Below, in pieces: positions 33,847-51,886 of a DNA stretch of 57,396 bases; position 1 is the stretch's first letter, and every line of letters begins with the position of its first letter. The notes beneath the pieces were generated by a model. The model searched no databases and had not been told where the DNA came from. It saw only the letters and a program-made list of their open reading frames with translations. Made by a program: the position numbers and the translations under genes. Where the stretch lies: assembly GCF_014650115.1 (NCBI RefSeq), contig NZ_BMUI01000040.1:1-57396 (forward strand). The letters run 5' to 3'. The DNA comes from Streptomyces olivaceoviridis. Its GTDB lineage: Bacteria > Actinomycetota > Actinomycetes > Streptomycetales > Streptomycetaceae.

Positions 33847-35046
33847 GTGGAGGTTGTGGTCTCCTGGAAGCGACGTCCTGCTGGGCTCGGGCGCATATGG
33901 CAGCCACGTCACACGGGGCTGCTGATTCCGGTCGTGCTCATTGTCCTGATCACGGTCGCGGACACTGTGACCCCTGCCGAAATCGTCCTCGGCCCCCTGC
34001 TGGTGATCGCGCCCGCGCTCACCGCGTGGTTCGAGGGCCCCTGGACGACGGGCGGCATCGGAGTTCTGGCCGTGGCGGCCCAGACGTCCATCGGCTGGCG
34101 GTCCGGACTGCTGACCTCACGGGGCGTGATCGTGCAGATCGTCGCTCTGTCCGTGCTCGTCACCCTGATCGTGGTCATGTGTGTGGTGCGGGATCGGCGC
34201 ACTCGCCAGCTGACGCAGGTGCGCTCGGTCGCCGAGGCCGCCCAGCGCGTGTTGCTGTGGCCCCTGCCGAACTACCTGGGTAGTCTGCGGCTCGCCTGTC
34301 TCTACCTGGCCGCCGAGGACGAGGCCGAGATCGGCGGCGACCTGTACGCGACCGCGCGCACCGAGGGCGCGGTCCGCCTGATGATCGGCGACGTGCGGGG
34401 CAAGGGCCTTTCCGCGATCGGCGAGGCTGCCCTTGTTCTCGGCGCCTTCCGGGAGGCCGCCCACCAGCACGCCGGCTTGCCGGAGCTGGCCGGCGCACTG
34501 GAGGGGAGCGTGGCTCGATACCTCGCCGACTTCGAGCCGCTGGACGAAGCCGGGGAGCGTTTCGTCACGGCCCTGTTGCTGGAGATTCCCGATGACGACC
34601 ACGTCGTCCGATTGACCAGTTGCGGCCATCTGGCGCCGCTCCTGCTCGGTGCGGACGGCACCGTGACCGGCCTGGACCTGCATCCCGCACCTCCACTCGG
34701 CATCGGCCTGACGGACGCCGAAGATCACCCAGTTGATGTGGTGCCCTTCGCCTCCGAGGACACGCTGCTGCTCTACACGGACGGTGTCATCGAAGCTCGG
34801 GATCGCAGCGGCGCCTTCTACCCGATCACGGACCGCGTCGCACGGTGGGCCGGCAGCGACCCCGAAGCGCTGCTCCAGCACCTCAGGCGTGACCTCATCA
34901 CCCATACCGGCGGACGCCTCGGCGACGACATCGCCCTCATCGCCGTCCGCCGCGCCACCGACCCGTGTTCACGGCACCGCCTCGGACACGCTTTCGCGTC
35001 CGGTGGACTCCGCCGCGGTTCCGGATCCGCCCGGCCACCGGGTTGA
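33847..35046 (+). CDS. Membrane-bound SpoIIE/PP2C-type phosphatase
   Basis: About 399 residues. Four N-terminal membrane segments (LLIPVVLIVLITVADT, IVLGPLLVIAPALTAWF, TTGGIGVLAVAAQTSIG, GVIVQIVALSVLVTLIVVMC) are followed by a short linker and a SpoIIE domain. Metal-binding Asp residues are in EIGGDLYA, IGDVRGKGLSA, LLYTDGVIEARD and GGRLGDDIALIAV. Such phosphatases act on anti-anti-sigma factors in partner-switching pathways. No kinase or sigma gene lies beside it. The start is uncertain: GTG 33847 and GTG 33856 are the only in-frame options close to the first membrane segment, and neither has a good ribosome site. Confidence 0.85.
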   Translation: MEVVVSWKRRPAGLGRIWQPRHTGLLIPVVLIVLITVADTVTPAEIVLGPLLVIAPALTAWFEGPWTTGGIGVLAVAAQTSIGWRSGLLTSRGVIVQIVALSVLVTLIVVMCVVRDRRTRQLTQVRSVAEAAQRVLLWPLPNYLGSLRLACLYLAAEDEAEIGGDLYATARTEGAVRLMIGDVRGKGLSAIGEAALVLGAFREAAHQHAGLPELAGALEGSVARYLADFEPLDEAGERFVTALLLEIPDDDHVVRLTSCGHLAPLLLGADGTVTGLDLHPAPPLGIGLTDAEDHPVDVVPFASEDTLLLYTDGVIEARDRSGAFYPITDRVARWAGSDPEALLQHLRRDLITHTGGRLGDDIALIAVRRATDPCSRHRLGHAFASGGLRRGSGSARPPG

Positions 35047-35183
35047 GTAGTCCTTCCTCCGGCGTCTGACCGGTCGTCGTGGCGTTCGTGCGGGGGCGGT
35101 CGCAGCATGGACAGCGGATCAACGGCCGGACATCGCCTCTCACCGAGTTCCAGGGCGTCGAGTCCGTGCCGTGCGTAGACGGT

Positions 35184-35300
35184 GCCAGCCTCGGCTTCGC
35201 CGCTGGGTGACCGCATCACCGCCTTGTCGCGACGGAGTGCGAAGTACCCGAGCGAGTCCTCCTCACCGTAGCGCGGTAGCCGTTCGCGCAGCCGCTTCTC
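35184..35300 (-). pseudogene. Lysyl-phosphatidylglycerol synthase (DUF2156) fragment
   Basis: About 38 residues: KRLRERLPRYGEEDSLGYFA then LRRDKAVMRSPSGEAE. The RYGEDSLGYFALRRDK block is the start of the DUF2156 aminoacyl-lipid synthase domain. The rest of the gene, several hundred residues, is absent. Confidence 0.6.
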
Positions 35301-35530
35301 GTAGGAACAGCAACGCGGGAAAGTAACGGCTGGGTAAAAAGAGCACGGATGTATGTGCTTCCCTGACCTGGCCTCGAGCACTCGACGTCTCAGTCGCGGT
35401 TACTTTCGGTGACGTACGGAGATGCCGTGCCGGGTGATCCGATGCAGCCTGTGAGAGGGCTCCGCTCCGTGAGTCGATGGAGCCCATGCCTCGTCAGAGG
35501 CGTTCGTCCGTCTCACCAACGGGAGAACCC

Positions 35531-35938
35531 ATGAGCAGCAAGTTCCGCGGCCGTAGTACGCGCGCTCTGGCGGTCTGCGCCCTCTCCGCCGCGCTGGTCA
35601 CCGGCGGCTCGGTCGCAGTGTCCGCCGCGCCCACTCCGACCCCGAAGCCGAGCATGACCCACCGCGCCGCGTCGGTCACTGTGCACGCGAGCCCGACCAC
35701 CGTCAAGGCAGGTCAGAAGGTCCGGTTCACCGGACGTACCGCTGGCATCCCGGTCGGTGCCTCGGTCAGGCTGCAGCACGAGATGAACGGAAAGTGGACC
35801 ACGCTCAAGGCCAGCACCGTGGTCAAGAAGGGCAACTCCTACGCCGTGACGACCAGGCCCACCGCCAAGGGCACGCAGCACTACCGCGTCATGGTCGGCA
35901 AGACCCATTCCCCGACGGTCACCGTGACCGTGCGGTAA
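35531..35938 (+). CDS. Small secreted Ig-like/bacterial adhesin-type protein
   Basis: 135 residues. A signal peptide (STRALAVCALSAALVTGGSV, AVSAAP) is followed by a Pro/Thr linker and one beta-sandwich domain (VTVHASPTTVKAGQKVRFTG, RTAGIPVGASVRLQHEMNGK, THSPTVTVTVR). The VKAGQKVxFxGxTxGxPxGxxVxLQ pattern is that of secreted Streptomyces Ig-like stalk domains. It has no sortase signal or membrane anchor, so it is released. GGGAGAA precedes ATG 35531. A terminator follows. Confidence 0.8.
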   Translation: MSSKFRGRSTRALAVCALSAALVTGGSVAVSAAPTPTPKPSMTHRAASVTVHASPTTVKAGQKVRFTGRTAGIPVGASVRLQHEMNGKWTTLKASTVVKKGNSYAVTTRPTAKGTQHYRVMVGKTHSPTVTVTVR

Positions 35939-35958
35939 GGCCACACGCCGAACCGCGC

Positions 35959-35994
35959 GGGGCCGTGCCCTCCACCGTTCGGGGGCGCGGCCCC
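35959..35994. terminator. Bidirectional hairpin terminator
   Basis: A 12-bp stem (GGGGCCGTGCCC / GGGCGCGGCCCC, one G-U wobble) with a 12-nt loop. It lies between the converging secreted-protein and HdeD-like genes. Confidence 0.7.
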
Positions 35995-36028
35995 GTTATG
36001 AGGCTGCCCCCACAGCCCCTCGGACCGA

Positions 36029-36706
36029 TCAGTGCTGGGGGTGCGGACGTGCGTGGAACAGGCTGCGCCGCTGGGCGGTCGTGCCGCCGGCGAGGTGACC
36101 GATCTCGACGCGTGTCCTGATGGCGCGGACCACCTCGGTCAGGCCGACGACGATGGCCATGACGCCCACTACCAGGGTGAGTGTCGCGATCGAGGCGAAG
36201 GGCATGACGATCATTACGATGCCGGCCATCGTGCCGATGATGCCGAAGGCCACGTGCCAGCCGCGGGCCGGCATGGTCTGGTCGGAGGCCGCCGCGACCG
36301 TCTCCAAGGTGCCCCGCAGCAGCCAGCCGAAGCCGATCCACAGGGCGAGCAGGAAGACCGACTCGAGGCTGCCCCGGAAGCAGACCAGTCCGAGCAGGAT
36401 GGAGGCCGCGCCGGTGATGAAGTGCAGTACGCGAAGGTGCCGGGGGACGTGGGTGCCGAAGGCGGCGGCGAGTTGGAAGACACCGGTGGCCAGCAGATAG
36501 ACGCCGAAGAGCACGCCGACGACGCGCAGCGTCTCACCGGGCCAGACCAGGGCGATGACGCCCAGGGCGATGGTGGCGAGGCCCAGGGTGAGCAGGATCT
36601 GCCAGCCCACGTTCGCCAGGGCGGTCATGCCTTCGGCCAGGGGGCCCTCCTGTGGTTCGGTCCCGCGTGGGGGGACATGGCCGGGGAGATCCGAAGGAGG
36701 TGTCAT
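36029..36706 (-). CDS. HdeD-family membrane protein
   Basis: 225 residues, six membrane segments in three hairpins (ILLTLGLATIALGVIALVWP, VVGVLFGVYLLATGVFQLAA, FITGAASILLGLVCFRGS, VFLLALWIGFGWLLRGTLET, GIIGTMAGIVMIVMPFASIA, LTLVVGVMAIVVGLTEVVRA). HdeD in E. coli is linked to acid resistance at high cell density; in actinobacteria the family is uncharacterised. It has a Pro-rich N-terminus and a basic His-ending tail. ATG 36706 has a perfect AGGAGG upstream. Confidence 0.88.
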   Translation of the reverse strand: MTPPSDLPGHVPPRGTEPQEGPLAEGMTALANVGWQILLTLGLATIALGVIALVWPGETLRVVGVLFGVYLLATGVFQLAAAFGTHVPRHLRVLHFITGAASILLGLVCFRGSLESVFLLALWIGFGWLLRGTLETVAAASDQTMPARGWHVAFGIIGTMAGIVMIVMPFASIATLTLVVGVMAIVVGLTEVVRAIRTRVEIGHLAGGTTAQRRSLFHARPHPQH

Positions 36707-36849
36707 GGCACCTACCTCCTTCTGTGAGCAGGTGGTCACTTCACTACATGTCCATCGTGACCTGATCGGCTTCATGTTGCCCGGTGGGAGGGGGCGGGGT
36801 CCGTGGACGACGGCATTGGCGAATGGGGGGTGAGTCTCGGGGGTAACAA

Positions 36850-37026
36850 GGAGGTGGGCGTTCCGCGGGTTTCGACAAGACGATCTACAAGCGGAGGAAC
36901 GACGCTGAGCGCACGATCAACGCGCTGAAGGACTTCCGGGCGGCGGCCACGGGATTCGACAAGCGCGCCTACATCTTCCACGGCACTGTCACCACCACCT
37001 CGATTCGACGATGGCTTCGCCCGTGA
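36850..37026 (+). pseudogene. IS5-family transposase C-terminal remnant
   Basis: A plus-strand frame without a start reads GFDKTIYKRRNDAERTINAL, KDFRAAATGFDKRAYIFHGT and VTTTSIRRWLRP then TGA. The YKRRNxxERxxxxLKxxRxxATxxDKRxYxxxG block is the Glu region of IS5 transposases. Only the last 58 codons remain. Confidence 0.8.
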
Positions 37027-37082
37027 CGCGGCACACCAGATGTACCCGGCACTGCCAGTCGTGGGGCTGTGGGCGTACCTGC

Positions 37083-37964
37083 TCAGCCGGTGTGGGCCGC
37101 CACGGCATCGATGATCTTGGGCCACAGTTCGCGCGGTCGATCGTGGCCCATGCCGGGGATCAGCAGGAGTTCGGCCTCAGGCACCAGGTCCGCGGTGCGT
37201 TTTCCGCCGCTGGGGTCGATCAGCGTGTCATCCAGCCCGTGGATCACCAGCGTCGGCACCCGCAGCTCGCGCAGTTCGTCCGCGCGTGATCCACTGAGAA
37301 TCATCGCGCCGAGCTGTCGGGCGATGCCCGTGGGATAGTAGGAGCGGTCGTATTGGGCCCCGGCCAACTCGCGCAACACCGCAGCGTCTCCGTATCGCTT
37401 GGAGGCCCACACCAGCTCCTTCTCCGCCGCCGCGACGTACCCCTCGCGGTCTGCGGGCTTCGGGCTGAACAGCACCGCCTGGGCCTCCGGGCTGGGCCGG
37501 CCGTATTCCCTCTCGCCGGTCGAGGACATCATCGACGTCAAGGTCAGCACCCGCTCCGGGGAGGCGAGCGCCATCGTCTGAGCGATCATTCCGCCCATCG
37601 AGGCACCGACCACGTGGGCGCGTTCGACACCCAGCGCGGTGAGCAGGCCAAGGCCGTCGTCGGCCATATCGAGAAGCCGGTAAGGAACCATCGCTCGGGC
37701 AGCGGGAATGTCACCCGAGCTCACGGTGGCGATGAGCTTCCCCATGTCTACGGGGTGACTGTCGAACTTGGTGGACAGCCCGCAGTCACGGTTGTCGTAC
37801 CGGATCACGTAACGGCCGCGATCTGCCAGCGCCCGACAGAAGTCCTCGTGCCAGGCGAGCATCTGCGCCCCGAAACCCATCACGAGCAGGACAGGAGGGT
37901 CCCCAGGGTCGCCGAAGCTCTCGTATGCGATGGAGACTCCGGGAGACACATCAACGATCGACAT
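37083..37964 (-). CDS. Alpha/beta hydrolase, RdmC-like esterase
   Basis: 293 residues. PPVLLVMGFGAQMLAWHEDF (oxyanion region), YVIRYDNRDCGLSTKFDSHP (family hallmark), HVVGASMGGMIAQTMAL (nucleophile Ser), LVIHGLDDTLIDPSGG (acid) and IPGMGHDRPRELW (His). The family includes aclacinomycin methylesterase and lipases of moderate substrate range. It is cytoplasmic. The start ATG 37964 (MSIVDVSPGVSIAYESFGDP) is favoured because everything upstream in frame is low-quality. It has no obvious operon partner. Confidence 0.88.
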   Translation of the reverse strand: MSIVDVSPGVSIAYESFGDPGDPPVLLVMGFGAQMLAWHEDFCRALADRGRYVIRYDNRDCGLSTKFDSHPVDMGKLIATVSSGDIPAARAMVPYRLLDMADDGLGLLTALGVERAHVVGASMGGMIAQTMALASPERVLTLTSMMSSTGEREYGRPSPEAQAVLFSPKPADREGYVAAAEKELVWASKRYGDAAVLRELAGAQYDRSYYPTGIARQLGAMILSGSRADELRELRVPTLVIHGLDDTLIDPSGGKRTADLVPEAELLLIPGMGHDRPRELWPKIIDAVAAHTG

Positions 37965-38086
37965 ACGTGGAGCCTGCCACGGACAACCACGAAGCGCACC
38001 CAAAATACGGCCTGTGACCTGCGCATCTTCCTCCAGGTCCGCCCGTGATACGCCGCGCCTCGGCCCAGGTTCTGTCTGACAAACGA

Positions 38087-38379
38087 TCACTGTTCGCGGA
38101 GCCGGAGGATGAGTGAGGCAATGCGGGGACCCGCGCGCGATGACTGTCTCGGTCCTGCGCCGCGGCCGTCCGCTGCGAGGTGGACCTTGGTGGTCAGTCC
38201 ACCGCGGGACCGGCCCAGTGCCTGGCCAGACGCCGGATGTGGCGGATCTTCCGGTTCGTTCTCCGTTGAGCGAACCATTCGTAGACGGTCTGCCACGGGC
38301 CATAGCGCCCGGGCAGATCCCGCCAGGGCCGCCCACGACCATCCGGCCGGCAGCAGCGGAGCTATCCGCTCCCACACAC
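38087..38379 (-). pseudogene. IS5-family transposase remnant, large internal deletion
   Basis: The minus strand joins VWERIAPLLPAG (the N-terminus of IS5 transposases) almost directly to a scrambled piece and then to GQALGRSRGGLTTKVHLAAD, the block that normally follows the first Asp by about 40 residues. The catalytic Asp region in between is gone. Confidence 0.65.
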
Positions 38380-38562
38380 GCCGGTTTCCGCCGCGTCCTC
38401 GTCGCCGAACCCGACCACTCTCACCTCGAAGCCTGGTGCCCGCCGCATCACGGTCTGGGCTACGAACACACTTTCGTCCGCCAGACTCACGACCTCGTGC
38501 ACACAATCGCCGCGGGCCGCGCACCCGAGCCCTCCTTCGCCGCCGCCTGCGCCTGCTTAGGT
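38380..38562 (+). pseudogene. Gfo/Idh/MocA oxidoreductase C-terminal fragment
   Basis: About 60 residues: AGFRRVLVAEPDHSHLEAWC, PPHHGLGYEHTFVRQTHDLV, HTIAAGRAPEPSFAAA. This matches the C-terminal end of NAD-dependent Gfo/Idh sugar or inositol dehydrogenases (WWPxGHxLGYEHTFxHQ). It is fused at its left to the IS5 remnant, which probably replaced the rest of the gene. Confidence 0.65.
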
Positions 38563-38833
38563 TGGCGGCATGGTCGGGCGCACACCGAACCCTGACCGGT
38601 CGCCGGTGGTGGCTGCGATCCTGGCACCTCGCGTACGACGAGGTGGAGCTCCTTCGACGCGGCCTGTTCCCAGGGGAAGTACTGACGGTTGCGGGTGGCC
38701 CGCGACGTGCGAGTCCGACCCGTGGCGTACGCGCATTACCTGTGGCGTAATCGACCGTCCACAGCCCACCGGGCAGGGTGGTCCCTAGCAGACCATTCCC
38801 ACGGGACCCCGACGCCATGGAGGCCGATCCGCC

Positions 38834-39250
38834 ATGTCCGCTCCTCAGCTCGCCGCCCTGGCCCGCACCTCCGAGCCGCAGACCATGCTGCGCCGCTTCC
38901 TCGCCCTCGACGCCGTCGTCACCACCGGCAACGGACTCGCCTACCTCGCCGCCTCCGGGCCGCTTGGCCGATTCCTCGGCGTGGACCAGGGGCTGCTGCT
39001 GGGACTGGGCGCCTTCCTCGCGCTCTATGGCGCGGGCGTCGGAATCCTCGCCACGCGCAAGACCCCGCCGGTGCTGCCGGTTCGTGCCGTCATCGAGGCG
39101 AACGTGGCCTGGGCCGTGGTCAGCCTGATCGCGCTCGCGGCCTGGCTGTCGCCGACTGTGGCGGGCGCGGTGTGGATCCCCCTGCAGGCCGTCACGGTCG
39201 GCGGCTTCGCGGCCCTGCAGTACGCGGCGCTGCGCGCGACGCGGGCCTGA
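38834..39250 (+). CDS. Small integral membrane protein
   Basis: 138 residues with four membrane segments (FLALDAVVTTGNGLAYLAAS, GLLLGLGAFLALYGAGVGIL, VIEANVAWAVVSLIALAAWL, VWIPLQAVTVGGFAALQYAA). A conserved look (LDAxVTxxNGLAYL) is shared with unnamed Streptomyces membrane proteins. No function is known. A strong terminator follows. Confidence 0.75.
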   Translation: MSAPQLAALARTSEPQTMLRRFLALDAVVTTGNGLAYLAASGPLGRFLGVDQGLLLGLGAFLALYGAGVGILATRKTPPVLPVRAVIEANVAWAVVSLIALAAWLSPTVAGAVWIPLQAVTVGGFAALQYAALRATRA

Positions 39251-39308
39251 CTCGGAGCTCCGGACAGCACGGCGGGTGCGCGGCGCCCCTGCTGTCCGGA
39301 GCTCTGAG
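39251..39308. terminator. Long hairpin terminator
   Basis: GAGCTCCGGACAGC (39255-39268) pairs perfectly with 39291-39304. The stem extends to 18 bp with one wobble (39251-39308). It begins at the stop codon of the membrane-protein gene. Confidence 0.85.
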
Positions 39309-39455
39309 CCCAGCAACGACCGCAGGGAGGTGAGCGTCGCCGGGCACCCTCGACGGGCGACGGCGGCGGCGCCTGGCAGCTTGTCGCGGGAGCAGCACGG
39401 AGCCACCAGGCCAGGCCACACTGAGGCCGGAACCGTTGAGGTGGCCGAGCCGCGG

Positions 39456-39596
39456 CCGGCGAAGGCCGTGGTCGGCCGGCTGATCGACGAGTTGGTCTCG
39501 CGTGCCCGGGCCGGGGGTCTGCAACTGACCGGCGAGGGCGGGCTGCTGCAACAGCTGGCCAAGCGGCTGCCGGAGTCCGCTCTGGAGGGTGAGGGC
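39456..39596 (+). pseudogene. IS256-family transposase N-terminal fragment
   Basis: A plus-strand frame contains AVVGRLIDELVSRARAGGLQ, LTGEGGLLQQLAKRLPESAL and EGE. This is the conserved N-terminus of actinobacterial IS256-type Mutator transposases. It ends after about 45 residues; the DDE core is absent. Confidence 0.7.
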
Positions 39597-39886
39597 TGCC
39601 CCGAGTCGTGGAGCCTCGTCGGCTCGGGAATCGATCCCGTCCTGGTAGGCCCGGGCGGTGAGACCGACTGGCAGCACTGATCACCGCCGCAACCGACACC
39701 GTTGCGGACTCAACCCGTGGTGCGACGACCGCTGGAATCCGCCCCCCGTCGCTTCGTTCGACGGTCGCGAAACCAGCCCCTCCCGGCTGCCGCCCCGCGC
39801 GGGCGGCCGGATTCCGTGAGGCTCTCCGGCATGACACCCCGTTCGGATGACAGGCTGCGCGTCCGGCTGTGTGCGGTGACGGTTCA

Positions 39887-41062
39887 TCAATCCTGGCAGA
39901 ACTCGGCGTCCAGGACCTTGTCCAGGCGGGCCGGGTCGGGCCAGTCGGAGTTGACGGCTACCGTGGCGCGGTGTGTGCCGTCATCGGTCGCTGCGGCGTA
40001 GGAGAGATAGCCCTGGATCTGGCCGCCGTGGCCCCACACCGTCTTCCCGCAGGGCAGCTTGCGGGCCAACAGGCCCAGTCCATAGGAGAGCTGGTCGTTG
40101 AGCGGGACGGTGGTTCGCATCTGCCGCAGCCACGGTTCAGGGACAAGGCGACCCGACATCAGGGCGGAGAGGAACCGGTTGAGGTCGGGGGCGGTGGAGA
40201 TGATCTCGCCGGCGGCGTTCGGCACGGTGGGGCTCATGCGCGTGACGTCGTGGACGCGGGCGGAGGAATCGTTCTCGCCGAGCTTCGAGTAGCCGCGCAG
40301 GCGGGGTGCGGGTACCTCGACGGAGGTCCCGGGGACGGTGGTCTGACGCAGGCCGAGGGGCTCGATGATGGTGCGGCGAAGCTGTTGCGCGTAGGTGCGG
40401 CCGGATGCCTTCTCGATCACGAGTCCGGCCAGGGCGTAGTTGGTGTTGGAGTAGTTCCAGCCCTTGCCGGGGTCGTGGTACGGGTGGTGGGCGAGCGCTG
40501 TCGCGATGAGCTGCTGTGGCGTGAAGCGGTCGAAGCGGTGGCGCAGGAAGTTCTCACCCGTCAGATGGGAACGGACGAACTCCGGGTCCGAGGTGTAGTC
40601 GTACAGGCCGCTGGTGTGGTTCAGCAGCTGACGCAGAGTGATGTTGCGGCCGTCGTTGCCGTTGCCCCGTACCAGGTCCGGCAGCCACCGGTCGACCGTG
40701 TCGTCGAGGCGAAGGCGCCCCTGGGCGGCCAGTTGGACGAGGGCGGTGGCGGTGAACATCTTGGTGATGCTGCCCGCGCGGAAACGGTGGTCGGGCAGAG
40801 GGGTAACCGACGCCCCGCGCTCGGCCGTGCCCGCCGAGGCGTACCAGGTTCCGCGGGGGTCCTCCGCGACGGCGAGCGCCCCCGGCGTACCGGTCGACAG
40901 CAGCGCGCGTACCTCCTGCCCGGTGGCCTCGTGCCCTTGCGCGGGAGCGACGGCGGCGGTGCGGGTGCCGGGAGCCGTGGGCGGGGCGGTGGCGAGGGCG
41001 GGAGCGGCGGTGGTCAGTACGGTCACGACGGAGGTGGCGGCCAGGGCGGACACGAGTCTCAT
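39887..41062 (-). CDS. Secreted serine hydrolase (D-Ala-D-Ala carboxypeptidase/class C beta-lactamase fold)
   Basis: 391 residues. A signal peptide (MRLVSALAATSVVTVLTTAA, PALA). The penicillin-binding motifs are complete: SxxK in FRAGSITKMFTATALVQLAA, YxN in WNYSNTNYALAGLVIEKASG, and HxG in VWGHGGQIQGYLSY. The serine forms an acyl-enzyme with D-amino-acid peptides or beta-lactams, acting outside the membrane. It is similar to Streptomyces R61-type enzymes. ATG 41062 is chosen with GAGGTG upstream; GTG 41068 would add two residues. It sits just beyond the 3' end of the PKS genes, and a link to the polyketide (for example as a hydrolase or esterase) is possible but unproven. Confidence 0.9.
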   Translation of the reverse strand: MRLVSALAATSVVTVLTTAAPALATAPPTAPGTRTAAVAPAQGHEATGQEVRALLSTGTPGALAVAEDPRGTWYASAGTAERGASVTPLPDHRFRAGSITKMFTATALVQLAAQGRLRLDDTVDRWLPDLVRGNGNDGRNITLRQLLNHTSGLYDYTSDPEFVRSHLTGENFLRHRFDRFTPQQLIATALAHHPYHDPGKGWNYSNTNYALAGLVIEKASGRTYAQQLRRTIIEPLGLRQTTVPGTSVEVPAPRLRGYSKLGENDSSARVHDVTRMSPTVPNAAGEIISTAPDLNRFLSALMSGRLVPEPWLRQMRTTVPLNDQLSYGLGLLARKLPCGKTVWGHGGQIQGYLSYAAATDDGTHRATVAVNSDWPDPARLDKVLDAEFCQD

Positions 41063-41212
41063 GGGCACCTCGCGGATCGGAATGCAGGGGCGTGGAGATG
41101 TTTCCGTCCGCGATACCCCCGAATAACGGGTATTGCGCTGTTCGGCCCCGCTGTCGTCGCGTCAGCCGACGTGGTCCCGAGAGGATGTGGGACCAGACTC
41201 GGCAGGGTTCCG

Positions 41213-41392
41213 TCAGACAGTGGTGGCCACCCAGCCGACGGTCTCTGACACATGGCGACCGTCGCTGCGGACCTCGGCGTTGACGTCGACCTCGTTGAGG
41301 CGGATCAGGAACCCCTCGGGAGTGACGTCATGCATGCGGGTACCCGGCGTCTCCGGGCCGTTGAACGTCTGGGTCTGCGCCAGCACGATCAC
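41213..41392 (-). pseudogene. H-type-lectin-like C-terminal fragment
   Basis: A frame of 59 residues: VIVLAQTQTFNGPETPGTRM, HDVTPEGFLIRLNEVDVNAE, VRSDGRHVSETVGWVATTV. The VxAQxQTxNGPxxxxxRxxxVTxxGFxxxLxE pattern is that of the H-type lectin domain at the end of larger secreted proteins. No start signal or secretion signal is visible, so it is probably the tail of a lost gene directly downstream of the PKS. Confidence 0.5.
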
Positions 41393-41469
41393 CCGGGAAC
41401 CGCCGGAGAACCCGCGGCATGACCAGCACCTTTCACCAGGAGCATCCCGATGGTGCCCGGGCTCCCCCG

Positions 41470-51876
<10,407 letters not shown>

Positions 51877-51886
51877 GCGAGGGTTA

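Noticed and set aside
39276..39680. Intact 134-residue plus-strand gene
   Set aside because: Only the middle 45 residues match the IS256 N-terminus; both flanks look random, so it is a fragment and not a gene.
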